A DNA stretch of 14,114 nt from JAZGDL01 sp036477795 (lineage in GTDB: Bacteria > Planctomycetota > Phycisphaerae > UBA1845): NCBI GenBank assembly GCA_036477795.1, contig JAZGDL010000131.1, positions 1 to 14,114 of the forward strand, read 5' to 3'. This document shows, one piece after another, positions 1-6,785 of this stretch. The notes beneath the pieces are model-generated. The model was not told the origin of the DNA and ran no database searches. It worked only from the letters and a program-made list of their open reading frames with translations. The translations under genes and the position numbers were made by a program. Numbering within the stretch: position 1 is the stretch's first letter; each line of letters opens with the position of its first letter.

Positions 1-1
1 G

Positions 2-256
2 GTCGACGGAAGTCCGCTGAGCAGTGATCCAGGCCTCCGGAGTTGGTCACAACACGGATGGGGGTCCGAGGAAGGTATGGGCAAAAAAGATGCGGCAGAA
101 CACTTGCCTCCGAAGCTCTTTCAGGTACATGCCACCCACCCGCCGAATCTGTCACGCACCCGCCCCTGCCGGAATATCACCTACCAGCTTGCGGATGGCT
201 GGCCGATATGGTATAGTGAATCTCAGAATGCGATCATGACGCATCCTGTTGCGTGA
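2..256 (+). CDS. possible 3' end of an unidentified gene (partial)
   Basis: This frame enters from the left edge and stays open for 84 codons before TGA. An internal ATG at 77-79 would give a 59-residue product starting MGKKDAAEHLPP. I see no clear ribosome binding site for that ATG and no family motif, so the frame is either the tail of a longer gene, a decayed remnant, or chance. It would end about 190 bases before the palindrome cluster at 449-510. Function unknown. Confidence 0.2.
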   Translation, partial: VDGSPLSSDPGLRSWSQHGWGSEEGMGKKDAAEHLPPKLFQVHATHPPNLSRTRPCRNITYQLADGWPIWYSESQNAIMTHPVA

Positions 257-448
257 GCAACGGCGATGCCTGTGAACGCGGAACGAGACATGTGCTGGTA
301 GTCCGATCGCTCGGCCGGCGAAGGACAGGAAGGCTTTGGCAACATGGAACTTACGGTGCCTACGGCGTAAACACGAAGCGGGCTGGCGGACTTGAAAGAC
401 GACATGCTCATGTTTCAAGCCCCCAGTGATTGACGCCGGCACCGGATT

Positions 449-510
449 TCAGTAGCCAGCCTTACGTTGCGAGCAACGCTCGCCAAGCCCGGCCGGGCAC
501 CGGCTACCAG
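449..510. repeat. cluster of nested short palindromes
   Basis: Several dyads are packed together: an outer GTAGCC (452-457) / GGCTAC (502-507) pair, GTTGCGAGCAAC at 466-477, GCGAGCAACGCTCGC at 469-483, and the perfect 12-bp palindrome GCCCGGCCGGGC at 487-498. The layout resembles dispersed REP-like palindromic units. It lies 65 bases beyond the stop codon of the kinase gene and could fold in its transcript. There is no T tract, so a classical terminator is not supported. Confidence 0.55.
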
Positions 511-574
511 ATACACGCGCCCACCGCGTCGCGCTTCAATTCGTAGCGCTCAGCTCTCAGGTTTGAGGGGTGTG

Positions 575-2323
575 CTATGGGCGGTCGGGCTCATCCCGCT
601 TCGGCTCATGTGATGACTCAGGTGCCGCAGTGCCGTCTCTGTCTTGGGTAGCCGAGACGACGGTCACGTCGAAGGATTGCCACACGCTATCATCGCGCCA
701 CACAGTGAGCTGGGTGTTCCCTTCCTTCACACCGGTGACCTGCAGCCGTTGGTCCGAGAGTGGTTCCAAACGAATGATACCCACTGCGACCGCTTCGACC
801 TTCTTGAACGGACTTGTGAAATCAATGAACAGGGCGCGGCCCACGGCGACTTTGACGGGCGTGTCCCATTCATGCGGGTCCACGACGGTTGCGGTGAAAT
901 CATCCTGCCACGGCGGCTGGTCCGGGGCTCGTGGGACGACGGTGATCTCAAAGGCTTGATACTCGCCCTTCTCCGATGACACAACGAGTTCGGTGACGCC
1001 TTGGTTGACGCCCGTGACGACTACAAGGTAGGGGCGCAACACCTCAACGGTGATCGTGTACGATCCAGGTCCCTTGCGGGAACGCGGCCAGTAGCACTTC
1101 TCAAACGGGAACGACGTCTCCAGGATTTTCGTGCGGCCGACTGTGATCTCGACGGGTATCGCAGTCGTCTCCAGATCGACTACGTTGGGCGCGCCCCTGG
1201 TGATGCTCGGGGTCTTGTCCGGCTTGGTGGGGGTTGCGGGCAGGACAAGGTCGCGCAGCGTCAGCACCGCGACGGCCAGGGTGAGAAGCACGAGCAGTGC
1301 CGTTGTGAAGTGCGAATGACGGGTGGGTACGGTGGCACCGGCAGTTGGATCAGGTGTAGGCGCCGTTTGGGCGATGGATTCGACATCAGTCTTGATCTCG
1401 GTGGCGTGCTGGTAGCGGCGATCGGGTTCGCGCTCGAGGGCGCGGAGTACGACTTGGTCCAGGCGCACATCCACACAGACGCGCTCGGAGGGCGGGGCGA
1501 AGCGCCCGATGGGGAGCTCGCCGGTGAGCATCTCGTAGAAGACGACGCCGAGGGAGTAGATGTCGGCGCGGTGGTCGACCTCTTGGGGATTGAACAACTG
1601 CTCCGGGGCCATGTAGTGGTGCGTCCCGACGACCTGCTGGGTCGCGGTGAGGGTCAAGTCAGAAGGTGTGTGTTGGAGGAGCTTGGCCAGTCCGAAGTCG
1701 GCGATCTTGACGTTTCCCTTTTTGTCCAGCAGGACGTTTTCGGGCTTGATGTCGCGGTGGACGACGCCGTGCTCGTGGGCGGTTTCGAGTGCGTTACAGA
1801 TTTGGGGGACGATGCGCAGGGCCTCCTGTGGCGACAACTGACCGGTGCTCAGCAAACGGCGCAGATTAAGCCCGTCGACGTATTCCATCACGAAGTAGAA
1901 CAGCCCATCGACCTCGCCGAAGTCGTGGATGTTGACGATGTTGGGGTGGCTCAGCTTAGCGAGTGTGCGGGCTTCGCGGGCGAATCGATCGGCGAAGGCT
2001 GGAGCGGTGCCGGTTTCGGGCGGGAGGATCTTGAGGGCGACGAATCGGTCAAGCTTGGTCTGCCGAGCCTTGTAGACGACGCCCATCCCGCCTTGTCCGA
2101 GGATTTCGAGGATTTCGAGCTGAGGGAAGTGCTGGGCCAGCTCGGCTGGGTCGGGTGGGACGAATCGAGAGCGATCGGACTTGGCGCCCGTGCCAGGTGA
2201 GGCATGGCCTGTGCGGGTCTGGGTCTCCATTCCGGCTTTGAGCGAACATTGGGGACAGAGGCCCGGTGGCGCGTTGGGCTCGAGCGTCGCACCGCACTGC
2301 GAGCATTCGTCAAACTCCGGCAT
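575..2323 (-). CDS. membrane Ser/Thr protein kinase with zinc ribbon and two secretin-N-like domains
   Basis: A 582-residue Hanks-type kinase. Residues 7-26 form a zinc ribbon (C7xxC10, C23xxC26). The kinase domain spans about 70-320: glycine loop GQGGMG at 76-81, VALK lysine K98, catalytic loop HRDIKPEN with D191 and N196, DFG at 209-211, APE at 239-241. A single membrane helix lies at about 339-361, so the C-terminal part should be outside the cytoplasm. That part holds two related domains of about 75 residues (388-464 and 487-557), each with a (V/I)xVGR start, a TGVxxGxTxL(T/V)V core and an FxxTVV end. I read these as like the pilus/secretin N-terminal domain found in CpaC/RcpA proteins. 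ATG at 2321-2323 is supported by GAGGAGA at 2331-2337, seven bases upstream. Kinase activity is near certain from the motifs; substrate and ligand are unknown. The gene is transcribed away from the epimerase intergenic repeats. Confidence 0.95.
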   Translation of the reverse strand: MPEFDECSQCGATLEPNAPPGLCPQCSLKAGMETQTRTGHASPGTGAKSDRSRFVPPDPAELAQHFPQLEILEILGQGGMGVVYKARQTKLDRFVALKILPPETGTAPAFADRFAREARTLAKLSHPNIVNIHDFGEVDGLFYFVMEYVDGLNLRRLLSTGQLSPQEALRIVPQICNALETAHEHGVVHRDIKPENVLLDKKGNVKIADFGLAKLLQHTPSDLTLTATQQVVGTHHYMAPEQLFNPQEVDHRADIYSLGVVFYEMLTGELPIGRFAPPSERVCVDVRLDQVVLRALEREPDRRYQHATEIKTDVESIAQTAPTPDPTAGATVPTRHSHFTTALLVLLTLAVAVLTLRDLVLPATPTKPDKTPSITRGAPNVVDLETTAIPVEITVGRTKILETSFPFEKCYWPRSRKGPGSYTITVEVLRPYLVVVTGVNQGVTELVVSSEKGEYQAFEITVVPRAPDQPPWQDDFTATVVDPHEWDTPVKVAVGRALFIDFTSPFKKVEAVAVGIIRLEPLSDQRLQVTGVKEGNTQLTVWRDDSVWQSFDVTVVSATQDRDGTAAPESSHEPKRDEPDRP

Positions 2324-2330
2324 GAGCGCG

Positions 2331-2337
2331 TCTCCTC
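2331..2337 (-). promoter_or_regulatory. ribosome binding site of the kinase gene
   Basis: The minus strand reads GAGGAGA, seven bases ahead of the ATG at 2321-2323, and fixes the start just before the zinc ribbon. Confidence 0.75.
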
Positions 2338-2532
2338 AGCGGAGCTCTCGTTCCACCTGTTACAGAAGTGCTCCAGCGGAAAGTCTACACCGAAATTGGA
2401 GATTTTGAACTTGTTCGCGGCAAAAAGTTCCCGGATTTCGTCGTCTATGTCTTTCGGGTGGTGCGGGTGTCGCTTTGTTTGCCAACGAGGATTTCCCCCT
2501 TCCCGGTTCCGTTCTGCTACTTTGACGGCTGT

Positions 2533-2672
2533 TAGTGTAGTGTCACAGAAACAGCGACGTTTCCCGGAACAGAGCCGCGACCGTCAGGGAGCGGTTTGGG
2601 CAGGCGAAGTCGCTTCCCCTCCCTCACGGTCAGGGCTCGGATAAAATGCCATCTGCGTGAGACACTACACTA
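2533..2672. mobile_element. MITE-like non-coding element with terminal inverted repeats
   Basis: The ends are exact inverted repeats: TAGTGTAGTGTC at 2533-2544 and GACACTACACTA at 2661-2672. Taking the outer TA on each side as a target duplication gives a 136-bp element (2535-2670) with 10-bp termini starting GTGTAGTGTC. TA duplication is typical of IS630/Tc1-mariner elements, so a non-autonomous derivative of that group is my inference. Inside is a second inverted repeat: 2572-2590 against 2620-2638, 19-nt arms with three mismatches. Its left arm belongs to the same family as the three repeats at 10864-10963. There is no coding capacity for a transposase. Confidence 0.6.
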
Positions 2673-2850
2673 GTCCCCGCGCGCCGGGATTCCGTCTGCT
2701 GCTTCCGGAGCCGGCTTTAGCCGGGCTTTTCGAATAGGTGCCCACGGAAAGCCGGCCCGCGCGGCATCAACGAATCAGTCCCTCACCCTCGGAGAAGATG
2801 GGGCACCCGGCTCTGGTCGCGGTGTAGCGACATTGGTTTGCGAGTGGCCG

Positions 2851-2868
2851 CGCGGGCTGAAGCCCGCG
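2851..2868. repeat. perfect 8-bp-stem palindrome (CGCGGGCT)
   Basis: CGCGGGCT, a GA loop, then AGCCCGCG, about 58 bases beyond the stop codon of the epimerase gene. A degenerate relative (AAAAGCCCGCGGCTCG) occurs near 6731-6746 upstream of coxB. It could be a stem in the 3' end of the epimerase transcript but lacks a following T run. Confidence 0.5.
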
Positions 2869-2925
2869 GCTCGGGGCGCAGGTTAGGATTCGCCGACGGG
2901 TTGGTTCTATCAACCGGCTCTGGTC

Positions 2926-3885
2926 CTATGAAGCGACGTGGACCTGGTGGAACCAATCGACGTAGCGGCGGATGCCGTCGGCGAATTGGGTGGTGGGATT
3001 GTAACCGAGTTCCCTTCGGGCTCGCTCGACGTCGGCGTAGGTGATCTTGACGTCTCCGGGCTGCTCCGGTTGCGGCTCGATGATGGGCGGTTTGCCCATG
3101 GCCTTTGCGATGGTGTCGATCATGTCGCGAAGCGCGATCGGTCTGGACTCGCCGAGGTTGTATACCCTGTAACCCTCACAACGCTGGATCGCTCGAACGA
3201 CACCGTCGATGATGTCGTCAATGTAGGTGAAATCCCTCCGCATCGATCCGTCGCCGAACATGGGAATGGGCTTGTCGGCGTCGATCAACCTGGTGAACTT
3301 GGCTATCGCCAGGTCCGGTCGGCAGCGGGGGCCGTAGACGGTGAAGAAGCGCAAACAGGTCATCGGTAAATCGTACAGGTGGTGGTAGGTGTAGCAGAGC
3401 ATCTCCGCGGCCTTCTTGGTGGCGGCGTAGGGGGAGATGGGATGATCGACGAGATCGTCCTCGTGGAAGGGGGTCTTGCTGTTGTTGCCGTAGATGCTGG
3501 AGCTGCTTGCGAAGATGAACTTGCCGCACCCGAACTTGCGTGCGGCGTCCAGAAGCTTCACCGTCCCGACAACGTTGACGTCGGCGTAAAGGGCGGGGTT
3601 GGCAAGCGACGGTCGTACGCCGGCCCGGGCGGCCAGGTGCACCACCACGTCGATGGGCTCACGACGCCAGACCGACTCCAGCGCTGGCGCATCGCGGATG
3701 TCACTTTCGTATAGCCGGCACGAGGCGTGGGTCAAAGCCCCTTCGATGTTGCGCCGCTTGGCGGCCGGTTCGTAGAACTCGTCGAAACTGTCGATGATGG
3801 ACACGCGGTCGCCCATCGCCAGAAGCCGCTCAACGAGATGAGAACCGATAAAGCCGGCACCGCCGGTTACAAGCACGTGCGACAT
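2926..3885 (-). CDS. NAD-dependent epimerase, UDP-glucuronate 4-epimerase type
   Basis: A 319-residue extended short-chain dehydrogenase/reductase acting on nucleotide sugars. The NAD-binding motif GGAGFIG is at 8-14, the catalytic serines lie in FASSSSIYG (125-133), and YxxxK is Y153/K157. Several stretches match the UDP-glucuronate 4-epimerase subgroup rather than GalE: ARAGVRPS near 86-93, SPYAATK at 151-157, and RFFTVYGPRCRPD at 179-191. The expected reaction is interconversion of UDP-glucuronate and UDP-galacturonate for polysaccharide synthesis; substrate choice is an inference. Length is normal for the family. ATG at 3883-3885 sits directly before the beta strand of the NAD fold, although the preceding bases hold no strong Shine-Dalgarno. 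The unusual heptamer tract at 3902-4053 lies just upstream and probably within its leader. No other polysaccharide genes are visible nearby. Confidence 0.92.
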   Translation of the reverse strand: MSHVLVTGGAGFIGSHLVERLLAMGDRVSIIDSFDEFYEPAAKRRNIEGALTHASCRLYESDIRDAPALESVWRREPIDVVVHLAARAGVRPSLANPALYADVNVVGTVKLLDAARKFGCGKFIFASSSSIYGNNSKTPFHEDDLVDHPISPYAATKKAAEMLCYTYHHLYDLPMTCLRFFTVYGPRCRPDLAIAKFTRLIDADKPIPMFGDGSMRRDFTYIDDIIDGVVRAIQRCEGYRVYNLGESRPIALRDMIDTIAKAMGKPPIIEPQPEQPGDVKITYADVERARRELGYNPTTQFADGIRRYVDWFHQVHVAS

Positions 3886-4203
3886 AAGGAATCACCCACG
3901 CAAAGGGTCCAAGGTCAAAGGTCAAAGGTCCAAGGTCCAAGGTCCAAGGTCCGGCGGGTCTTCGACCTTCCGACCTTCGGCCTTCCGACCTTCGACCTTC
4001 CGACCTTCGACCTTCCGACCTTCGACCTTCGACCTTCCGACCTTCGACCTTCTAACCCAACATGCGACAATTATCGGCTCAATAAAGGCAACATTCCCCT
4101 ATCGGCCCATTCCTTCCCGAAACCAGCACGGCCGATAAATCCTACGCCCGTCGCTCAAGATGGGAAACCGTTTAATGGTTAGTGTATTACTGTCGTTGTG
4201 GCT
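3886..4203. other. 318-bp intergenic region between epimerase and methyltransferase
   Basis: Half of it is the heptamer repeat tract (3902-4053). The remainder (4054-4203) is A/T-richer than its surroundings and contains no gene. It is the likely site of the epimerase promoter on the minus strand, but no convincing boxes could be assigned. A 151-codon plus-strand frame across it is repeat translation. Confidence 0.55.
3902..4053. repeat. tandem AAGGTC / GACCTT heptamer tract with inverted halves
   Basis: The left block (3902-3953) is tandem 7-mers of AAGGTCC or AAGGTCA. The right block (3961-4053) is mostly alternating CGACCTT and CCGACCTT units, giving a 15-bp higher-order period. The two blocks are roughly reverse complements around a short GGCGGGTC spacer, so either strand could fold into one long, slippable hairpin. 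It begins 16 bases upstream of the epimerase start codon, so it is probably in that gene's leader or promoter. Confidence 0.85.
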
Positions 4204-5103
4204 TTATTGTCTCGTCGGTGGTGCGATTTTTTCAGGTGTTTCTCTGAGTCGTTTGGCAGCCAGTCGCACGGCTTCGTCTCCGATGTCACAGGCCAACCAG
4301 CGCCGCTCGAGTCGATCTGCCACAACGGCGGTGGTGCCGCTGCCGCAGAAAAAGTCCGCCACCAGATCGCCCGGGTTGGAGCTGGTTCTTACGATCCGTT
4401 CTAGGAGGGCCATCGGCTTTTGCGACGGGTATCCGGTTCGCTCACTCGACACGGTCGAGAGAAACGGAATGTCCCAGACGTCGGTCATGGCGGGCCCGTC
4501 GGGGTGGAAATAGAGGCGGCCCTTCTTGGTGTTCTTGAACGGCTTGCCGTCGTCGTCGAAGAGCAGGCCGTCGGTTCGGAATTCTCCTTCGCGCCGCACG
4601 TTGAAGGTATGTCGGCCGCGGTTCCTGGCGTAGAGCAAAATGGTGTCGTGCTTGCGGCCGAACCAGTGCTTGCTCAACCCGCCGGTGCGGTAGTGCCAGA
4701 TGATCTCGTTTAGGAAGTTGTCAGGCCCAAAGATTTCGTCGAGGGCTACTTTGACGTAGTGCACCGTGCGCCAGTCGAGATGGACGTACAAGCTGCCGCG
4801 GTCGGAAAGCAAACGGTGCATCTCGCGCAGGCGCACGGCCAGGAAGTCAACGAAGCCGGGCAAATCGCCCTCCCAGCGATCGTCAAAGCCGTTGGCGGAT
4901 CGGCTCGACGTGCGCCTTCGCTGCGAGCGAAACGGGGGATCGATATAGATCAGGTCGCATGATGCGGTGGGCAGTTGGCGCATCAATACCAGATTATCTG
5001 CGTGAACGAGTCTTCCCCGGCGGTTGGGATCGATGGCGGCGTTTGAGGATTGCGCCGCTTCGGACGAGAGTGTCTGCAGTGGTATCAACGATTCTGCGCA
5101 CAT
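4204..5103 (-). CDS. site-specific DNA methyltransferase (N4-cytosine or N6-adenine), orphan
   Basis: A 299-residue beta-type amino-methyltransferase. Catalytic motif IV comes first, LIYIDPPF with DPPF at 55-58. Motif X, YPSQKP, is at 225-230, and the AdoMet-binding motif I, DFFCGSGT, is near the C-terminus at about 250-257. This circular order is typical of the Mod/PF01555 group. The frame is open up to 5430, but the extra 109 codons overlap the DUF420 gene and give a Pro/Arg/His-rich shadow, so I start at ATG 5101-5103, 14 bases after the DUF420 stop. No good Shine-Dalgarno precedes it; an in-frame ATG at 5134-5136 overlapping the DUF420 end is an alternative, and coupling to DUF420 translation is likely. 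No restriction endonuclease is visible. The enzyme modifies DNA in the cytoplasm; its target sequence and base cannot be read from the sequence. Confidence 0.87.
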   Translation of the reverse strand: MCAESLIPLQTLSSEAAQSSNAAIDPNRRGRLVHADNLVLMRQLPTASCDLIYIDPPFRSQRRRTSSRSANGFDDRWEGDLPGFVDFLAVRLREMHRLLSDRGSLYVHLDWRTVHYVKVALDEIFGPDNFLNEIIWHYRTGGLSKHWFGRKHDTILLYARNRGRHTFNVRREGEFRTDGLLFDDDGKPFKNTKKGRLYFHPDGPAMTDVWDIPFLSTVSSERTGYPSQKPMALLERIVRTSSNPGDLVADFFCGSGTTAVVADRLERRWLACDIGDEAVRLAAKRLRETPEKIAPPTRQ

Positions 5104-5117
5104 GATGCTGCGGAATC

Positions 5118-5543
5118 TTACCGGGCGGGGAAGCATTGATAAAGCATCAAGTAGACGATTACCCCGGTGACACTTACGTACATCCAAAGCGGCCAAGTCC
5201 AGCGGGCGATGCGTTTGTGGGCATCGACGCGGTTGCGGAGGGCTCGTGTGAGGGTGACCAGGACCATGGGGATGTTGACGACGGCTGCCGATACGTGGGT
5301 GATGAGCACGAAGAAGTAGACGTAGCGGACCGGGCCGGGATGCGTGAACCTCGTGGAACCGTGCAGGGCGTGGTAAGTGACGTAGAGGATCAGGAACAGG
5401 CAGGAGACGGCGAAGGCGGCGATCATGCACCGCTTGTGATTTTGGATCTGCTTGCGGCGGATGAAGACGAATCCGGCAGTCAGCAGGACCGCCGCCAGGG
5501 CGTTGAGAGTGGCGTTGACTGCTGGTAGATCAGAGGTGTGCAT
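5118..5543 (-). CDS. ctaM: DUF420 / CtaM-like oxidase maturation membrane protein
   Basis: A 141-residue membrane protein with about four helices and the pattern of histidines seen in DUF420 proteins: H36 in QNHKR, H58 and H61 in TYHALHG, H83 in ITHV, and H109 in DAHKRIARW. Members of this family (CtaM/YozB in Firmicutes) are needed for maturation of heme-copper oxidases. The family call rests on the motif order and on context: it directly follows SCO and lies about 1.2 kb from coxB. Its ATG (5541-5543) shares one base with the SCO stop codon (TGATG arrangement), so translation should be coupled. The product should sit in the cytoplasmic membrane. The exact biochemical step is not established for this lineage. 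Confidence 0.85.
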   Translation of the reverse strand: MHTSDLPAVNATLNALAAVLLTAGFVFIRRKQIQNHKRCMIAAFAVSCLFLILYVTYHALHGSTRFTHPGPVRYVYFFVLITHVSAAVVNIPMVLVTLTRALRNRVDAHKRIARWTWPLWMYVSVTGVIVYLMLYQCFPAR

Positions 5544-6181
5544 CAGCGTCCGGGCCAGCGGGCCAGTTTTCGCACATCGGTGACCAGTCGTGTCATCTGT
5601 TCGGGTTCGGTCTCATCGTAGTAGCCGCGGATGCGGCCCTGTTGATCGATGAGCACGAACCTGGTGCTGTGCAAGAGGAGATGTTCGTCCTCGGGGTCCT
5701 CGCCGACGGTCAGCTTGAAACCGTTGATGGATAGCTGGTAGATCTTCCTGCGGTCGCCGGTGACGAAATACCAGCGATCGGAGTCGGCGCCGAAGGCTTG
5801 TGCGTACTCTCGCAGAACCCGCGGCGTGTCGTATTCCGGGTCGACGGAAAAGCTTACCAGGCGGACACCGGGCAGGTCGGCGAGTTCCTGCTGGAGCTGA
5901 GCCATCCGCCGGGTCATCCGCGGGCAGGGCCCGGCGCAGCGCGTGAACACGAAATCAGCCACCCATATCTTGCCGCGCAAACTGGACAGGGTCAGCGGTT
6001 CGGAAGTCTCCCGCATCAATGTGAATTCAGGCAACTGTCCCAGCACCCTCAAGCCGGCGCCGCTGGCCACGGCCCGCGCTTCGCCTAGCATCTGCTTGAA
6101 CGCCAGCGCCGCGCTGGCCAGGCCGGCGAACACCAGCAAGACCACGACGTACTTGGATGCTCGTTGTCCCCGCTCAGGCAT
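5543..6181 (-). CDS. sco: SCO1/SenC family copper chaperone for oxidase assembly
   Basis: A 212-residue membrane-anchored thioredoxin-fold protein. One N-terminal helix (about 11-28) anchors it, and the rest faces the periplasmic side. The copper site is complete: C82 and C86 in FTRCAGPCPRM (CxxxC) and the distal histidine H171 in LLLHSTRF. SCO proteins deliver copper to, or reduce, the CuA site of subunit II, encoded here by the divergent coxB. VSFSVDPEYDTP (109-120) and FxLIDQQGRI (175-184) are further family signatures. AGGAAAGGA at 6190-6198 lies eight bases before the ATG at 6179-6181. The gene is first in a minus-strand string SCO - CtaM - methyltransferase with overlapping or nearly touching ends, and is expressed divergently from the oxidase operon. 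Confidence 0.94.
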   Translation of the reverse strand: MPERGQRASKYVVVLLVFAGLASAALAFKQMLGEARAVASGAGLRVLGQLPEFTLMRETSEPLTLSSLRGKIWVADFVFTRCAGPCPRMTRRMAQLQQELADLPGVRLVSFSVDPEYDTPRVLREYAQAFGADSDRWYFVTGDRRKIYQLSINGFKLTVGEDPEDEHLLLHSTRFVLIDQQGRIRGYYDETEPEQMTRLVTDVRKLARWPGR

Positions 6182-6384
6182 GCCTCACGTCCTTTCCTGT
6201 TTCGCCGATCGGCCCCGCGGAGAATACCGTGCCCAACAGATCGCCGGCGACGAGCGGCGAGGCCCCCTTTCCGTAGTTCCGGGTCAAGAATCGCATCGTG
6301 GGAATTATAGGGCCAATCCCGGTGTCCGTCTCGCGGGCGATTGGGGTGATTCCATTACGGGCAACCTGTGTTCAAGGCGGGTGG

Positions 6385-6405
6385 CCCATGTCCTCTGGAC
6401 ATGGG
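6385..6405. repeat. hairpin repeat CCCATGTCC-TCT-GGACATGGG
   Basis: Perfect 9-bp arms around a TCT loop, framed by GTGG on the left and GGAC on the right. It shares its framework with the hairpin at 6455-6475 but differs in the inner arm bases, with matching changes on both sides. Confidence 0.7.
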
Positions 6406-6454
6406 GGACGCGATGATATACGCTCAAGTGAACCACCCGACGATCATCGGCTCC

Positions 6455-6475
6455 CCCACCTCCAAAGGAGGTGGG
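6455..6475. repeat. hairpin repeat CCCACCTCC-AAA-GGAGGTGGG
   Basis: Perfect 9-bp arms around an AAA loop, followed by CCACC. It reads as an inverted relative of the 6385-6405 hairpin: the outer CCCA/TGGG part is shared and the inner stem differs by compensated changes. One arm contains GGAGG but no start codon follows at a useful distance. Confidence 0.7.
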
Positions 6476-6773
6476 CCACCCAGCCTGCGAAAATCAGCGT
6501 TCAAGGGCGATTTTACTGTTGACGAACGCTCCATTTTTCCGTACCGATAGTATTCAGGTGCGGTTCCGTCCACCTGGTCGGATCGGATGGGTACGTGGCC
6601 TTCGCCGTGTTGGGCAGCTATGAGTTAGCCCGAATGCGGTCCGTGCGATACGTACCCCTTTGTGTGCTTTAGGAAATCTAACGAAACCACTCGTAGAGGG
6701 GTCGAACTCGGTTCGGCGTCCGGGCTGGTCAAAAGCCCGCGGCTCGTTTTGTCGGAGTTCGTTAGACTGAGTT

Positions 6774-6777
6774 GGAG
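6774..6777 (+). promoter_or_regulatory. ribosome binding site deciding the coxB start
   Basis: GGAG ends eight bases before ATG 6786-6788. An in-frame TTG at 6780 is only two bases from it, so ATG 6786 is preferred. Confidence 0.65.
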
Positions 6778-6785
6778 CGTTGACC

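Larger units (their letters stand above)
1..574. other. left-edge region without a confident gene
   Basis: I find no recognisable gene here. One plus-strand frame is open from base 2 to a TGA at 254-256 (84 codons). Its last part, ending NITYQLADGWPIWYSESQNA and then IMTHPVA, reads somewhat protein-like and could be the C-terminus of a gene starting left of the window, but I recognise no family. A minus-strand frame at 152-442 (96 aa, rich in Arg and His) and a short plus-strand frame at 253-432 are also open. Several frames being open at once is expected at this GC content and argues against all of them. The kinase gene at 575-2323 ends just to the right. Confidence 0.4.
2324..2925. other. 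602-bp intergenic region filled with repeats
   Basis: No credible gene lies between the kinase start and the epimerase stop. The region holds a MITE-like element (2533-2672), an AGCCGGCT palindrome with a partial second copy near 2711-2728, and a CGCGGGCT-GA-AGCCCGCG hairpin at 2851-2868. Short frames here (for example 2204-2644 + and 2838-3044 +) are translations of these repeats or of gene shadows. The kinase promoter must lie near 2340-2500, but I cannot name convincing -35/-10 boxes. Confidence 0.65.
6182..6785. other. 604-bp divergent intergenic region between sco and coxB
   Basis: No convincing gene. It must contain the outward promoters for both the sco string and the cox operon, but I could not assign reliable boxes. 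It holds two related hairpins (6385-6405 and 6455-6475) and a degenerate AAAGCCCGCGGCTCG repeat near 6731-6746, only about 40 bases before the coxB start. Short frames such as 6298-6522 (+) are translations of the hairpins, and 6554-6889 (-) is antisense to coxB. Confidence 0.6.

Noticed and set aside
152..442. 96-codon minus-strand frame at the left edge as a transposase remnant
   Set aside because: Arg/His-rich, no catalytic motif and no flanking inverted repeats; overlapping frames on the other strand are equally open.
1001..2200. 399-codon plus-strand frame
   Set aside because: It is antisense to the kinase domain, which carries all catalytic motifs; its own translation is Gly/Val/Asp-rich without family features.
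3902..4053. possible CRISPR array
   Set aside because: The units are 7 and 8 bp in direct tandem with no spacers.
3727..4182. 151-codon plus-strand frame with SKVQGPRSKV and FDLPTFDLPT repeats
   Set aside because: Pure translation of the heptamer DNA tract plus epimerase antisense; not a protein repeat.
5104..5430. 109-codon N-terminal extension of the methyltransferase frame
   Set aside because: Overlaps the DUF420 gene and reads as Pro/Arg/His-rich filler; the methyltransferase fold starts after ATG 5103.
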